Origin: Actinoplanes campanulatus
Lineage (GTDB): Bacteria > Actinomycetota > Actinomycetes > Mycobacteriales > Micromonosporaceae
Direction: 5' to 3'
Assembly: GCF_014647795.1 (NCBI RefSeq)
Contig: NZ_BMPW01000033.1
Location: forward strand, 1 to 64,000
DNA: 64,000 nucleotides
The notes under the pieces were generated by a model. That model had not been told where the DNA came from. It saw only the letters and a program-made list of their open reading frames with translations, and did not search any database. Both the position numbers and the translations under genes were made by a program. Below are positions 8,914-17,228 of the stretch, in pieces. Position 1 is the first letter of the stretch; every line of letters starts with the position of its first letter.

Positions 8914-11406
8914 GTGACCAACCCTGGTTTTGATCCCGGCAAACCTTTGGATGCTGGCGAACCTTTGGATCTCGGCGATTTGGTGAGGAGGCCGGTGTCC
9001 AGCGACGTCGCCCCTCCGGCGGAGGGCACGGTGCAACCGACCCAGAATCCGGGCGATGCTACGCCCGGCGACAAGATCGCTGGTGGCGATCTGGAGAACA
9101 CCCAGCCGCTCTCGCCCGTGGACGAGCCGGGCAGCGGTTTCGGCCTGGCCAGCGCTCCCACCGGGCGGCGGGTGCGGGCCCGTCTGGCCCGCTTCAACGC
9201 CCCATGGCAGAGCACGCAGGTCAGCGAGGTCCTCGAGCCGCTGATCGCGACCCACCGGGCCAGCCATCCGAAGGCGGATGCCCGGGCGCTGCAGAAGGCG
9301 TTCGACGTCGCGGCCCGCTGGCACTCCGGCCAGTACCGCAAGTCCGGCGATCCGTACATCACGCATCCGCTCGCCGTGGCGACGATCCTGGCCAACCTGG
9401 GCATGGACACCACGACGCTGGTGGCCGCCCTGCTGCACGACACCATCGAGGACACCGACTACTCGCTGGACAACATGCGCAACGACTTCGGCGCCGAGGT
9501 GGCGCTGCTGGTCGACGGCGTGACGAAACTCGACCGGGTCAAGCTCGGTGACGCGGCCAAGGCCGAGACGATCCGCAAGATGGTCGTGGCGATGGCCAAG
9601 GACCCGCGGGTGCTCGTGATCAAACTGGCCGACCGGCTGCACAACATGCGCACCCTGACCTTCCTGCCCCGCGCCAAGCAGGAGCAGAAGGCCAAGGAGA
9701 CGCTGGAGATCCTGGCCCCGCTGGCCCACCGCCTCGGTATGAACACGATCAAGTGGGAGCTGGAGGACCTGGCCTTCGGCACCCTGTTCCCCAAGCGGTT
9801 CGAGGAGATCAACCGCCTGATCGGGGAGCACCAGCCGCAGCGTGAGGCGCTGCTGCGCCAGGTGACCAACCGGGTCCAGCTGGACCTGAAGTCGGCGAAG
9901 ATCAAGGCCGAGGTGACCGGCCGTCCCAAGCACCTCTACTCGATCTACCAGAAGATGATCGTCCGGGGCCGCGACTTCAACGACATCTACGACCTGGTCG
10001 GCGTCCGCATCCTGGTCGACACGGTCCGCGACTGCTATGCCGCGCTGGGCGTCATCCACGCGAACTGGCAGCCCGTGCCGGGCCGGTTCAAGGACTACAT
10101 TGCGATGCCGAAGTTCAACATGTACCAGTCGTTGCACACGACGGTCATCGGCCCGACCGGCAAGCCGGTCGAGATGCAGATCCGCACCTTCGCCATGCAC
10201 CGCACGGCGGAGTTCGGCATCGCCGCGCACTGGAAGTACAAGGAGCAGAAGGGCGCGACGATCGTCGGCCCGCCGGCGCACATCGACGAGATGACCTGGC
10301 TGCGGCAGCTGCTCGACTGGCAGCGCGAGGCGAGCGACCCGTCCGAGTTCCTGGACGCGCTGCGGTTCGACCTCTCCAGCCAGGAGGTCTACGTCTTCAC
10401 GCCGAAGGGCGACGTGATCCCGCTGCCGACCGGGTCGACGCCGGTCGACTTCGCCTACGCGGTGCACACCGAGGTCGGGCACAAGTGCATCGGCGCCCGG
10501 GTCAACGGCAAGCTGGTGCCGCTGGAGTCCCCGCTGTCGAACGGCGACGTGATCGAGATCTTCACGTCCAAGTCCGCCACGGCCGGCCCCACGCAGGACT
10601 GGCTCGGCTTCGTGAAGAGCCCTCGCGCCCGGACCAAGATCCGGCAGTACTTCAACAAGGAGCGCCGCGAGGAGGCGATCGAGGACGGCAAGGAGGCGAT
10701 CGTCAAGGCGATGCGCAAGCAGGGCCTGCCCCTGCAGCGCATGCTGACCAGCGAGAACCTCATGACGATCGCCCGCGATCTGCACCTGGCCGATGTGGCC
10801 TCGCTGTACGCCGCGGTCGGGGAGAGCACCGTCTCCGCCCAGTCGGTCGTGCAGAAGCTGGTCGCCGGCTTCGGCGGCGAGGAGGGGGCGGTCGAGGACA
10901 TCGCCGAGACCGCCGTCGCCACCCGGCCCCCGCGTAACCGCAGTTCCGCGCAGGATCCGGGCGTCGTGGTGAAGGGCGTCTCGGACGTCTGGGTGAAGCT
11001 GGCCCGCTGCTGCACCCCGGTGCCCGGCGACGCGGTGTTCGGCTTCGTCACCCGCTCCGGCGGCGTGAGCGTGCACCGGGAGGACTGCGCCAACGCGGAG
11101 GACCTGCGCGAGCAGGCCGAGCGGATGGTCGAGGTGAGCTGGAAGCCGACGTCGGCGTCCACGTTCCTGGTGGCCATCCAGGTGGAGGCGCTGGACCGGC
11201 ACAAGCTGCTGGCCGACGTGACCCGGGTGCTGTCCGAGGAGCGGGTGAACATCCTGTCCGCGACGGTCACCACGACCCGGGACCGGGTGGCGGTCAGCCG
11301 CTTCACCTTCGAGATGGCCGACCCCAAGCACCTGGGTCACCTGGTGGCGGCGGTCCGGAAGGTGGACGGCGTGTTCGACGCCTACCGGGTCACGTCGGGC
11401 GCGTAG
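8914..11406 (+). CDS. relA: Bifunctional (p)ppGpp synthetase/hydrolase Rel
   Basis: A long RSH-family stringent-response enzyme. In order it has an HD hydrolase domain ([10 protein letters not shown]), a synthetase domain ([21 protein letters not shown]), a TGS domain ([17 protein letters not shown]) and a C-terminal ACT domain. The RFKD motif (RXKD type) and intact HD motif indicate both synthesis and hydrolysis. The first 100 residues are variable. The start is uncertain: GTG 8914 gives the longest form (830 aa), while GTG 8995 follows GAGGAGG at a short 3-nt spacing and is a real alternative (803 aa). A TAGGAT hexamer at 8896-8901 could be a -10 element. Confidence 0.95.
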   Translation: MTNPGFDPGKPLDAGEPLDLGDLVRRPVSSDVAPPAEGTVQPTQNPGDATPGDKIAGGDLENTQPLSPVDEPGSGFGLASAPTGRRVRARLARFNAPWQSTQVSEVLEPLIATHRASHPKADARALQKAFDVAARWHSGQYRKSGDPYITHPLAVATILANLGMDTTTLVAALLHDTIEDTDYSLDNMRNDFGAEVALLVDGVTKLDRVKLGDAAKAETIRKMVVAMAKDPRVLVIKLADRLHNMRTLTFLPRAKQEQKAKETLEILAPLAHRLGMNTIKWELEDLAFGTLFPKRFEEINRLIGEHQPQREALLRQVTNRVQLDLKSAKIKAEVTGRPKHLYSIYQKMIVRGRDFNDIYDLVGVRILVDTVRDCYAALGVIHANWQPVPGRFKDYIAMPKFNMYQSLHTTVIGPTGKPVEMQIRTFAMHRTAEFGIAAHWKYKEQKGATIVGPPAHIDEMTWLRQLLDWQREASDPSEFLDALRFDLSSQEVYVFTPKGDVIPLPTGSTPVDFAYAVHTEVGHKCIGARVNGKLVPLESPLSNGDVIEIFTSKSATAGPTQDWLGFVKSPRARTKIRQYFNKERREEAIEDGKEAIVKAMRKQGLPLQRMLTSENLMTIARDLHLADVASLYAAVGESTVSAQSVVQKLVAGFGGEEGAVEDIAETAVATRPPRNRSSAQDPGVVVKGVSDVWVKLARCCTPVPGDAVFGFVTRSGGVSVHREDCANAEDLREQAERMVEVSWKPTSASTFLVAIQVEALDRHKLLADVTRVLSEERVNILSATVTTTRDRVAVSRFTFEMADPKHLGHLVAAVRKVDGVFDAYRVTSGA

Positions 11407-11421
11407 CCCGTACCGAAGCAG

Positions 11422-11456
11422 AAAAAAGGGCGACCCCCGCGGGGGCCGCCCTTTTT
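11422..11456. terminator. Bidirectional terminator between rel and cyclophilin genes
   Basis: A-tract, then GGGCG-A-CCCCC / GGGGG-C-CGCCC hairpin, then T-tract. A-run and T-run flank the stem, so it works for rel on the plus strand and the convergent cyclophilin gene on the minus strand. Confidence 0.9.
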
Positions 11457-11469
11457 CGCTGAGTTCAGG

Positions 11470-12294
11470 TCAGGAGACCGTCATGGTCTTGATGAGGAGT
11501 TCCTTCTTCGGGCGACCGCCGCCGGGGCTCGGCTCGAACTTGCCGTCGTCGCCGGCCTTGACCACGTCCTTCACGATGTCGAGGCCCTTGGTGATGGTGC
11601 CGAGCAGCGTGTAGTTCGCCGGGAGCTGGGTGTCCTCGGCGACGATGAAGAACTGGCTGCCGGTGCTGTTCGGCATGCCGGTGTTCGCCATCGCGATCGA
11701 GCCCGCCGGGTACGGCTTCTCGGTGTCGGTCGGCAGGTTCTCCTCGGCCAGGGTGTAGCTCGGGCCGCCCTGGCCGTCGGTGTCGCGGTAGCCCTCGCCG
11801 GTGGCGAACGGGTCACCGCACTGGAGCACCCGGAAGCCCTCCTTGTTCACCAGGCGGTGGCACTTGGTGTTGTCGAGGAACTTCTGCGCGGCCAGGTGCT
11901 TGTAGCTGGCGCCGGTGCACGGGGTCTTGGCGAGGTCGATGTCGGCCTCGATGACACCCAGGCCGGTGTCGAGGGAGAGCACGGCGGAGCCGGTGTTCGG
12001 CACGTTGGCCGGGGGCAGGCCGACGTCCTTCACCTTGCCGCCGCTGGCCTCGTCGACCGGGGTCCAGGTGCAGTTCACCGTGCCCGCCGGCGGGCCGGCC
12101 GCCTCGGTCTTCTCATCCTTCTTCAGGGCGCGGATGACGAAGAACGCCGCTCCGGCGATGAGGATCACCGCGGCCGCCGAGCCGAAGATCGCCTGGCGCT
12201 GCCGGCGCTTGCGTGCGGCCGCCGAGCGCTCGGCCATCTCCTTCTCGAGCCGGGCCCGCGCTGCCGCGCGCTGCCGGTCCTTGATCGACGACAC
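11470..12294 (-). CDS. Membrane-anchored cyclophilin-type peptidyl-prolyl isomerase (second of a pair)
   Basis: A 274-aa protein with a basic cytoplasmic N-terminus, one membrane helix (AIFGSAAAVILIAGAAFFVIRAL) and an extracytoplasmic cyclophilin domain. IAMANTGMPNSTGSQFFIV is the signature. The domain is divergent from classical cyclophilins, so activity is not certain. The GTG at 12294 is chosen because GGAGGAG precedes it and the N-terminus then matches the upstream paralog (SSxKDRQR). A GTG at 12333, overlapping the upstream stop, is the alternative. It probably forms an operon with the paralog. Confidence 0.85.
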   Translation of the reverse strand: MSSIKDRQRAAARARLEKEMAERSAAARKRRQRQAIFGSAAAVILIAGAAFFVIRALKKDEKTEAAGPPAGTVNCTWTPVDEASGGKVKDVGLPPANVPNTGSAVLSLDTGLGVIEADIDLAKTPCTGASYKHLAAQKFLDNTKCHRLVNKEGFRVLQCGDPFATGEGYRDTDGQGGPSYTLAEENLPTDTEKPYPAGSIAMANTGMPNSTGSQFFIVAEDTQLPANYTLLGTITKGLDIVKDVVKAGDDGKFEPSPGGGRPKKELLIKTMTVS

Positions 12295-12329
12295 GGTCTC
12301 CTCCATGCTGCTGCTCTCGTCCTTCGAAG

Positions 12330-13187
12330 TCACGACTGGGCGCTCGCCGAGGGAGCCGCGATGGCGGCCGCACCGATGGTCAGCGTCTTGATGGTGATCT
12401 TGTCCTTGGGCTTGACCTTGTTACCGGCGGAGTCGTCGACCGTGGGGATCTTCGCGATGGCGGCGAGCGTGTCCAGCCCGCCGGTCACCTGGCCGATGAT
12501 CGAGTACTGCGGCTCGTCGGTGGGGGTGAAGTCCTTGTGGAAGATCAGGAACTGGCTGCCGTTGCTGCCCTTGGGGTTGCCGATCAGAGCGACCGTGCCC
12601 TTCGGGTAGACCACCTCGGCGGCCGGGGCGGCGCTCGCACTGGGCGCCGGCTCCGGCAGCACCGGAAGATTCTCGTCGTAGAAGCTGTAGGTCGGCCCGC
12701 CCTGACCGGTGCCGCTCGGGTCGCCGCAGCGCAGCGCGCCCTCGGTGGTGAGCTCGTGGCACTCGGTGTTGTCGAAGAAGGCCCGCCCGGCCAGGTGGGT
12801 GAGGCTGGCCGCGGCGCACGGGGCGCTGGCCACGTCGAGACTCACCACGATCGGCTCACCCTTGTCGGTGGTGACCGTCATCGTCTCGGTGCCCTCCTGG
12901 GGCAGGTCCTTGGTGGGCGGGGTGCCGACCTCTTTGAGGTTGGGGTTGGTCTGCGCGTTCTGCGGGGTCCACAGGCAGACGTCCGCGGCGGTGGTGTCGG
13001 CCGGCTCGTCGCTGTCGAACGCGCCACCGATCCAGGCGCCGCCGACGACGATGAGGATCACTGCCAGAGTGGCGCCGACGCCCGCCGAGATCCGGCGACG
13101 ACGGCGTTCGCGCTCAGCCCGGCGGGCCTGCTGCCGATCGTATTTCGCCCGCGCGAGTTTGCGCTGCCGGTCCTTGCTGGAAGCCAC
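12330..13187 (-). CDS. Membrane-anchored cyclophilin-type peptidyl-prolyl isomerase (first of a pair)
   Basis: A 285-aa paralog of the gene that follows it: basic N-terminus (ASSKDRQRKLARAKYDRQ), a membrane helix (ISAGVGATLAVILIVVGGAWIGGAF), then an extracytoplasmic cyclophilin domain with VALIGNPKGSNGSQFLIFH. The GTG at 13187 follows AAGGGAC and gives an N-terminus aligned with the paralog. Tandem membrane cyclophilins next to rel are common in actinobacteria; folding of secreted proteins is the likely role. Confidence 0.85.
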   Translation of the reverse strand: MASSKDRQRKLARAKYDRQQARRAERERRRRRISAGVGATLAVILIVVGGAWIGGAFDSDEPADTTAADVCLWTPQNAQTNPNLKEVGTPPTKDLPQEGTETMTVTTDKGEPIVVSLDVASAPCAAASLTHLAGRAFFDNTECHELTTEGALRCGDPSGTGQGGPTYSFYDENLPVLPEPAPSASAAPAAEVVYPKGTVALIGNPKGSNGSQFLIFHKDFTPTDEPQYSIIGQVTGGLDTLAAIAKIPTVDDSAGNKVKPKDKITIKTLTIGAAAIAAPSASAQS

Positions 13188-13335
13188 CGAACGCTGTCCC
13201 TTCCCGGTACATGTCAAGGGGTGCGGCACGCCACACGACCCGCAAGAGTGTACGGGTACCTCCTGAGAAAGTGGCGTGCGCCCGCCCGGCTACTCTCGTT
13301 ACGATTCGCACCCACCCCCGCGAGAGGCTGACCCC

Positions 13336-14022
13336 GTGCTCGTCACCGGCTTTCCGGCCCAGGCCTTCGGCACCAACTGTTATGTGGTCGCCGCCGGTCC
13401 GGGGGAGCAGTGCCTCATCATCGACCCGGGGATCGGCGTGCTGGATCAGCTCGAGGAGATCCTCGCCGAGCACCGGCTGTCACCGGCCGCGGTGCTGCTC
13501 ACCCACGGCCACCTGGACCACACCTTCTCGGTGGCGCCGGTCTGCGGGGCCCGTGGCATCACGGCCTACGTGCACCCCGATGACCGGGAGATGCTCGCCG
13601 ACCCGGCCAAGGGGCTGAGCACCGACCTGACCGCCCTGTTCGGCGGCCGCCTGCCGTACACCGAACCCGACGACGTCGCGGAGCTCACCGACGGCGCGAC
13701 CCTGACCATCGCGGGCGTCGAGGTGACGGTCGACCACGCGCCCGGCCATACCGGCGGGTCGGTGCTGTTCCGCCTGCCGGGCGAGTCGTCGGAGGAGATC
13801 TGCTTCTCCGGGGACGTGCTCTTCGCGGGGTCGATCGGGCGCACCGACCTGCCGGGCGGCAGCACCCCGACGATGATGGCCAGCCTGCGGGACAAGATCC
13901 TGCCGCTGGCCGACGAGACCGTCGTGCTGCCCGGCCACGGACCGGCCACCACCATCGGCCGTGAGCGCGCGTCGAACCCGTACCTGCGGGAGCTGATCGC
14001 CGCGCCCGGCCGCTTCCTGTAG
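13336..14022 (+). CDS. Metallo-beta-lactamase-fold hydrolase (glyoxalase II-like)
   Basis: A 228-aa zinc hydrolase with the motif THGHLDHT (about residues 55-62), the later DHAPGHTGGS and the C-terminal PGHGPATTIGRE. These match glyoxalase II-like thioesterases, but the substrate is unknown. The GTG at 13336 gives the usual N-terminus LVTGFPAQAFGTNCYVV. It lies 11 bp upstream of hisS, the common actinobacterial arrangement, and is probably co-transcribed with it. Confidence 0.9.
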   Translation: MLVTGFPAQAFGTNCYVVAAGPGEQCLIIDPGIGVLDQLEEILAEHRLSPAAVLLTHGHLDHTFSVAPVCGARGITAYVHPDDREMLADPAKGLSTDLTALFGGRLPYTEPDDVAELTDGATLTIAGVEVTVDHAPGHTGGSVLFRLPGESSEEICFSGDVLFAGSIGRTDLPGGSTPTMMASLRDKILPLADETVVLPGHGPATTIGRERASNPYLRELIAAPGRFL

Positions 14023-14033
14023 GAGATTCTCAC

Positions 14034-15344
14034 GTGCCTATTTCCGGCTTCCCCGAGTGGCTGCCGTCGCAGCGGATCATCGAGCAGCGGGTGCTCGACC
14101 GGATCCGGTCCACCTTCGAGCTGTACGGTTTCGCCCCCCTGGAGACCCGCGCCGTCGAGCCGCTGGACATCCTGCTGTCCAAGGGCGAGACGTCGAAGGA
14201 GGTCTACCTGCTGCACCGGCTCCAGGAGGAGGAGGGCGCCAAGCGGGAGGACCAGCTCGGCCTGCACTTCGACCTGACCGTCCCGTTCGCGCGGTTCGTC
14301 ACGGAGAACCACGGCAAGCTGCAGTTCCCGTTCCGCCGCTACCAGATCCAGAAGGTGTGGCGTGGCGAGCGCCCGCAGGAGGGCCGCTACCGCGAGTTCC
14401 TCCAGGCCGACATCGACGTGGTGAACCGGGACACGCTGCCGTTCCACTTCGACACCGAGATGCCGCTGGTGATCGGGGACGTGTTCCGGTCGCTGCCGAT
14501 CCCGCGGGCCACCATCCTGGTCAACAACCGCAAGATCTGTGAGGGCTTCTACCGCGGCCTCGGTCTCGAGGACACGGCACAGGTCCTGCGTACGGTCGAC
14601 AAGCTCGACAAGATCGGCCCGGAGAAGGTGGCGGCCGCCCTGGTGGAGACCGCAGGCGCCACCGACTCCCAGGCCGCGCAGTGCCTGCGGCTCGCGGAGA
14701 TCTCGGCCACCGACGGCTCGTTCGCCGACCGGGTCCGGGCCCTCGGCGTCACCGACCCGATGCTCGACGAGGGTCTCGCCGAGCTGCTCCAGGTGGTGGA
14801 GACGGCCAACGAGCACGCGCCCGGCCTGGTCCGCGCCGAACTCAAGATCGCCCGTGGGCTGGACTACTACACCGGCACGGTCTACGAGACCCTGCTGGAG
14901 GGCTACGAGCGGTTCGGTTCGATCACCTCCGGCGGGCGCTACGACAACCTGGCGTCGGTGGGCAACACCCGCTTCCCCGGCGTCGGCATCTCCATCGGGG
15001 TGTCCCGCCTGCTCGGCCTGCTCTTCGGCCAGGACGCGCTGACCGTCTCCCGGTCGGTGCCGACCTGCGTGGTGGTGGCCCTGCCCAGCGACGACCGGCG
15101 CGCCGAGTGCGACCGGATCGCGGCGGCCCTGCGTGGCCGGGGGATCCCGACCGAGGTGGCGCCGACCGCCGCGAAGTTCGGCAAGCAGATCCAGTTCGCC
15201 GACCGGCGCGGGATTCCGTACGTGTGGTTCCCCGGCGAGCCGGACACGGTGAAGGACATCCGCTCCGGTGAGCAGGTCGAGGCGGACGCGGCGACCTGGC
15301 AGCCGGCGCCCGGCGACCTCCACCCGAACGTGTTCGCGCGCTGA
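14034..15344 (+). CDS. hisS: Histidine-tRNA ligase
   Basis: A 436-aa class II aminoacyl-tRNA synthetase. Motif 2 is seen in RYQIQKVWRGERPQEGRYREF. The histidine-specific ARGLDYYTGTVYE is present, motif 3 lies around FPGVGISIGVSRL, and a C-terminal anticodon-binding domain follows. The GTG at 14034 is preceded by AGGAGATTCTCAC. Length is normal for the family. Confidence 0.96.
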   Translation: MPISGFPEWLPSQRIIEQRVLDRIRSTFELYGFAPLETRAVEPLDILLSKGETSKEVYLLHRLQEEEGAKREDQLGLHFDLTVPFARFVTENHGKLQFPFRRYQIQKVWRGERPQEGRYREFLQADIDVVNRDTLPFHFDTEMPLVIGDVFRSLPIPRATILVNNRKICEGFYRGLGLEDTAQVLRTVDKLDKIGPEKVAAALVETAGATDSQAAQCLRLAEISATDGSFADRVRALGVTDPMLDEGLAELLQVVETANEHAPGLVRAELKIARGLDYYTGTVYETLLEGYERFGSITSGGRYDNLASVGNTRFPGVGISIGVSRLLGLLFGQDALTVSRSVPTCVVVALPSDDRRAECDRIAAALRGRGIPTEVAPTAAKFGKQIQFADRRGIPYVWFPGEPDTVKDIRSGEQVEADAATWQPAPGDLHPNVFAR

Positions 15345-15386
15345 CTAAGAGTCATATGAGGGCGGTCCGGCGGCTACCTTGAGGGG

Positions 15387-16310
15387 ATGCCGCTGGACCA
15401 GACCGCCCTGCTCCTCGAGTTGGAGCCCGTCGTCGCCGCCAACCTCGACCGGCATCTGGCGCTCGCCAAGGAGTGGTTCCCGCACGAGTACGTGCCGTGG
15501 AGCGAGGGCCGCACCTTCGACGGCCTCCTCGGCGGCGAGGCGTGGCGGCCGGACGACTCGAAGCTGCCGGACGCCGCCCGCACCGCGCTGATCGTCAACC
15601 TGCTCACCGAGGACAACCTGCCCTCGTACCACCACGAGATCGCCACCCTGTTCGGCCGGGACGGCGCCTGGGGCACCTGGGTGCACCGGTGGACCGCCGA
15701 GGAGGGCCGGCACGGCATCGCGATCCGTGACTATCTGACCGTCACCCGCGGTGTGGACCCGGTCGAGCTGGAGCGCGCCCGGATGGAGCACATGCAGTCC
15801 GGCTACGTCAACCGGCACGACGGCGACGTGCTGCACTCCATCGCGTACGTCGCCTTCCAGGAGCTCGCCACCCGGATCTCGCACCGCAACACCGGCCGGG
15901 CCACCGGCGACCCGATCGCCGAGCAGTTGCTGGCCCGGGTCGCCGCCGACGAGAACCTGCACATGGTCTTCTACCGCAACCTGCTCAGTGCGGCCTTCGA
16001 GCTGGAGCCGGACCGGGCCATGCGGGCGGTCGCCGACGTCGCCGCCGCCTTCCAAATGCCGGGGGCGAACATCGCGGGCTTCGGGCGCAAGGCGGTCGCC
16101 ATCGCACTGGCCGGCATCTACGACCTGCGCCAGCACCGGGACGAGGTGCTCGCTCCGGTGCTGCGCCAGTGGAACGTCTGGGACCGTACCGATCTGCGTG
16201 GTGACGGTGAGCGGGCACGTGAGCAACTCGCGGCGCAGATGAGCGAGCTGGAGGCACAGGCCGCGCGCTTCGAGGAGAGGAGAGAGGCCCGAAACCACCG
16301 GTACGCCTAG
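15387..16310 (+). CDS. Acyl-ACP desaturase (fatty acid desaturase type 2, diiron)
   Basis: A 307-aa soluble diiron desaturase of the ferritin-like fold, related to plant stearoyl-ACP and mycobacterial DesA enzymes. Iron-ligand motifs are visible: E in EDNLPSYHHEI, EEGRH in WTAEEGRHGIAIRDYL, and DENLH in VAADENLHMVFYRNL. It should introduce a double bond in an acyl-ACP chain using ferredoxin electrons. It stands 42 bp after hisS. The last codons overlap the first base of a tandem repeat that leads to the cyanophycin genes. Confidence 0.88.
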   Translation: MPLDQTALLLELEPVVAANLDRHLALAKEWFPHEYVPWSEGRTFDGLLGGEAWRPDDSKLPDAARTALIVNLLTEDNLPSYHHEIATLFGRDGAWGTWVHRWTAEEGRHGIAIRDYLTVTRGVDPVELERARMEHMQSGYVNRHDGDVLHSIAYVAFQELATRISHRNTGRATGDPIAEQLLARVAADENLHMVFYRNLLSAAFELEPDRAMRAVADVAAAFQMPGANIAGFGRKAVAIALAGIYDLRQHRDEVLAPVLRQWNVWDRTDLRGDGERAREQLAAQMSELEAQAARFEERREARNHRYA

Positions 16311-16343
16311 GCAGGCTCCTGGATTAGGCATGCTCCTGAATTA
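16310..16343 (+). repeat. Tandem 17-bp direct repeat before the cyanophycin genes
   Basis: Two adjacent copies, GGCAGGCTCCTGGATTA and GGCATGCTCCTGAATTA, differ at two positions. They begin at the end of the desaturase gene and lie about 70 bp before the cyanophycinase start. A short inverted repeat TCGGA-TTTGT-TCCGA follows at 16354-16368. Together they look like regulator sites, but no regulator is known. Confidence 0.5.
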
Positions 16344-16409
16344 GGTGCTTGTTTCGGATTTGTTCCGATTAACCTCAACAGTAGCTCGAGGCTCTGCTGA
16401 GGAGGGGCG

Positions 16410-17228
16410 GTGGACGCAGGCGCCGATCCGCACCACGGGCGGCTGCTGATCATGGGTGGCGCGGCCGGTTCCGAGTTGCTCGGCAGGTTCGTCGAGCTCG
16501 CCGGATCGGGGGCCGCGCGTATCGTGGTCATCGCCACGGCCAGTGAGTCCCCGGAGAGCACCGAGTCCGCCTACCGGGAGAGATTCGCCGGCCTCGGCGC
16601 CGGGGACGTTCGCGCGCTGAGGTTGGCTCACCGGGCCGCCGCCAACGCGCCGGAGACCGAGTCGGTGCTGCGTGCCGCGACCGGTGTCTTCTTCACCGGC
16701 GGGGACCAGGAGCGGATCACCGGCGTGCTGGGCGGCACCGCGACCGACACGCTGCTGCACGCCCTGGTCGGTGAGGGGCGGGTGGTGCTCGCCGGAACCA
16801 GCGCGGGCGCCGCGGTGATGTCCGCCACCATGATCATCGGCGGGGAGCGCCCCGGCGTGGCCGCGGACAGTGTGCGCACCGGCCCGGGGCTCGAATTCCT
16901 GCCGTGCGTGCTGATCGACCAGCACTTCGCCGAGCGGGGCCGGCTCAACCGGCTGCTCAGCGCGGTGGCCCGCTACCCGCACGAACTGGGCGTGGGCATC
17001 GACGAGGACACCGCCATCCTGACCGGGGGCGACACCTTCGAGGTCCTCGGCAGCGGGGCGGTGACGGTGGTCGACGCCGGCGCCGCGACCGACATCCGGG
17101 TTCCGCCGGCCGGGCCGATCACGCTCGCCGGCGCCCGCATCCACGTGCTGCCGGCCGGCTGCACCTTCCACCTCTCGGGCCGCCGACCCGGTACCGGCCC
17201 GCCCCCAGAACGGGAACCAGCCCCATGA
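16410..17228 (+). CDS. cphB: Cyanophycinase
   Basis: A 272-aa serine exopeptidase (S51 family) that cuts the storage polymer cyanophycin into beta-Asp-Arg dipeptides. The N-terminal GRLLIMGGAAGS, the FFTGGDQ motif and the nucleophile in GTSAGAAVMS (Ser about residue 131) are all present. The GTG at 16410 follows GAGGAGGGGCG. Its stop overlaps the cphA start (ATGA), so degradation and synthesis enzymes are translationally coupled. Confidence 0.93.
   Translation: MDAGADPHHGRLLIMGGAAGSELLGRFVELAGSGAARIVVIATASESPESTESAYRERFAGLGAGDVRALRLAHRAAANAPETESVLRAATGVFFTGGDQERITGVLGGTATDTLLHALVGEGRVVLAGTSAGAAVMSATMIIGGERPGVAADSVRTGPGLEFLPCVLIDQHFAERGRLNRLLSAVARYPHELGVGIDEDTAILTGGDTFEVLGSGAVTVVDAGAATDIRVPPAGPITLAGARIHVLPAGCTFHLSGRRPGTGPPPEREPAP

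Noticed and set aside
7948-11340. Very long minus-strand open frame of 1130 codons opposite rel
   Set aside because: GC-rich codon bias leaves long stop-free antisense frames. The plus strand encodes a complete Rel protein and the minus frame shows only Arg/Gly/Ala/His-rich sequence without domains.
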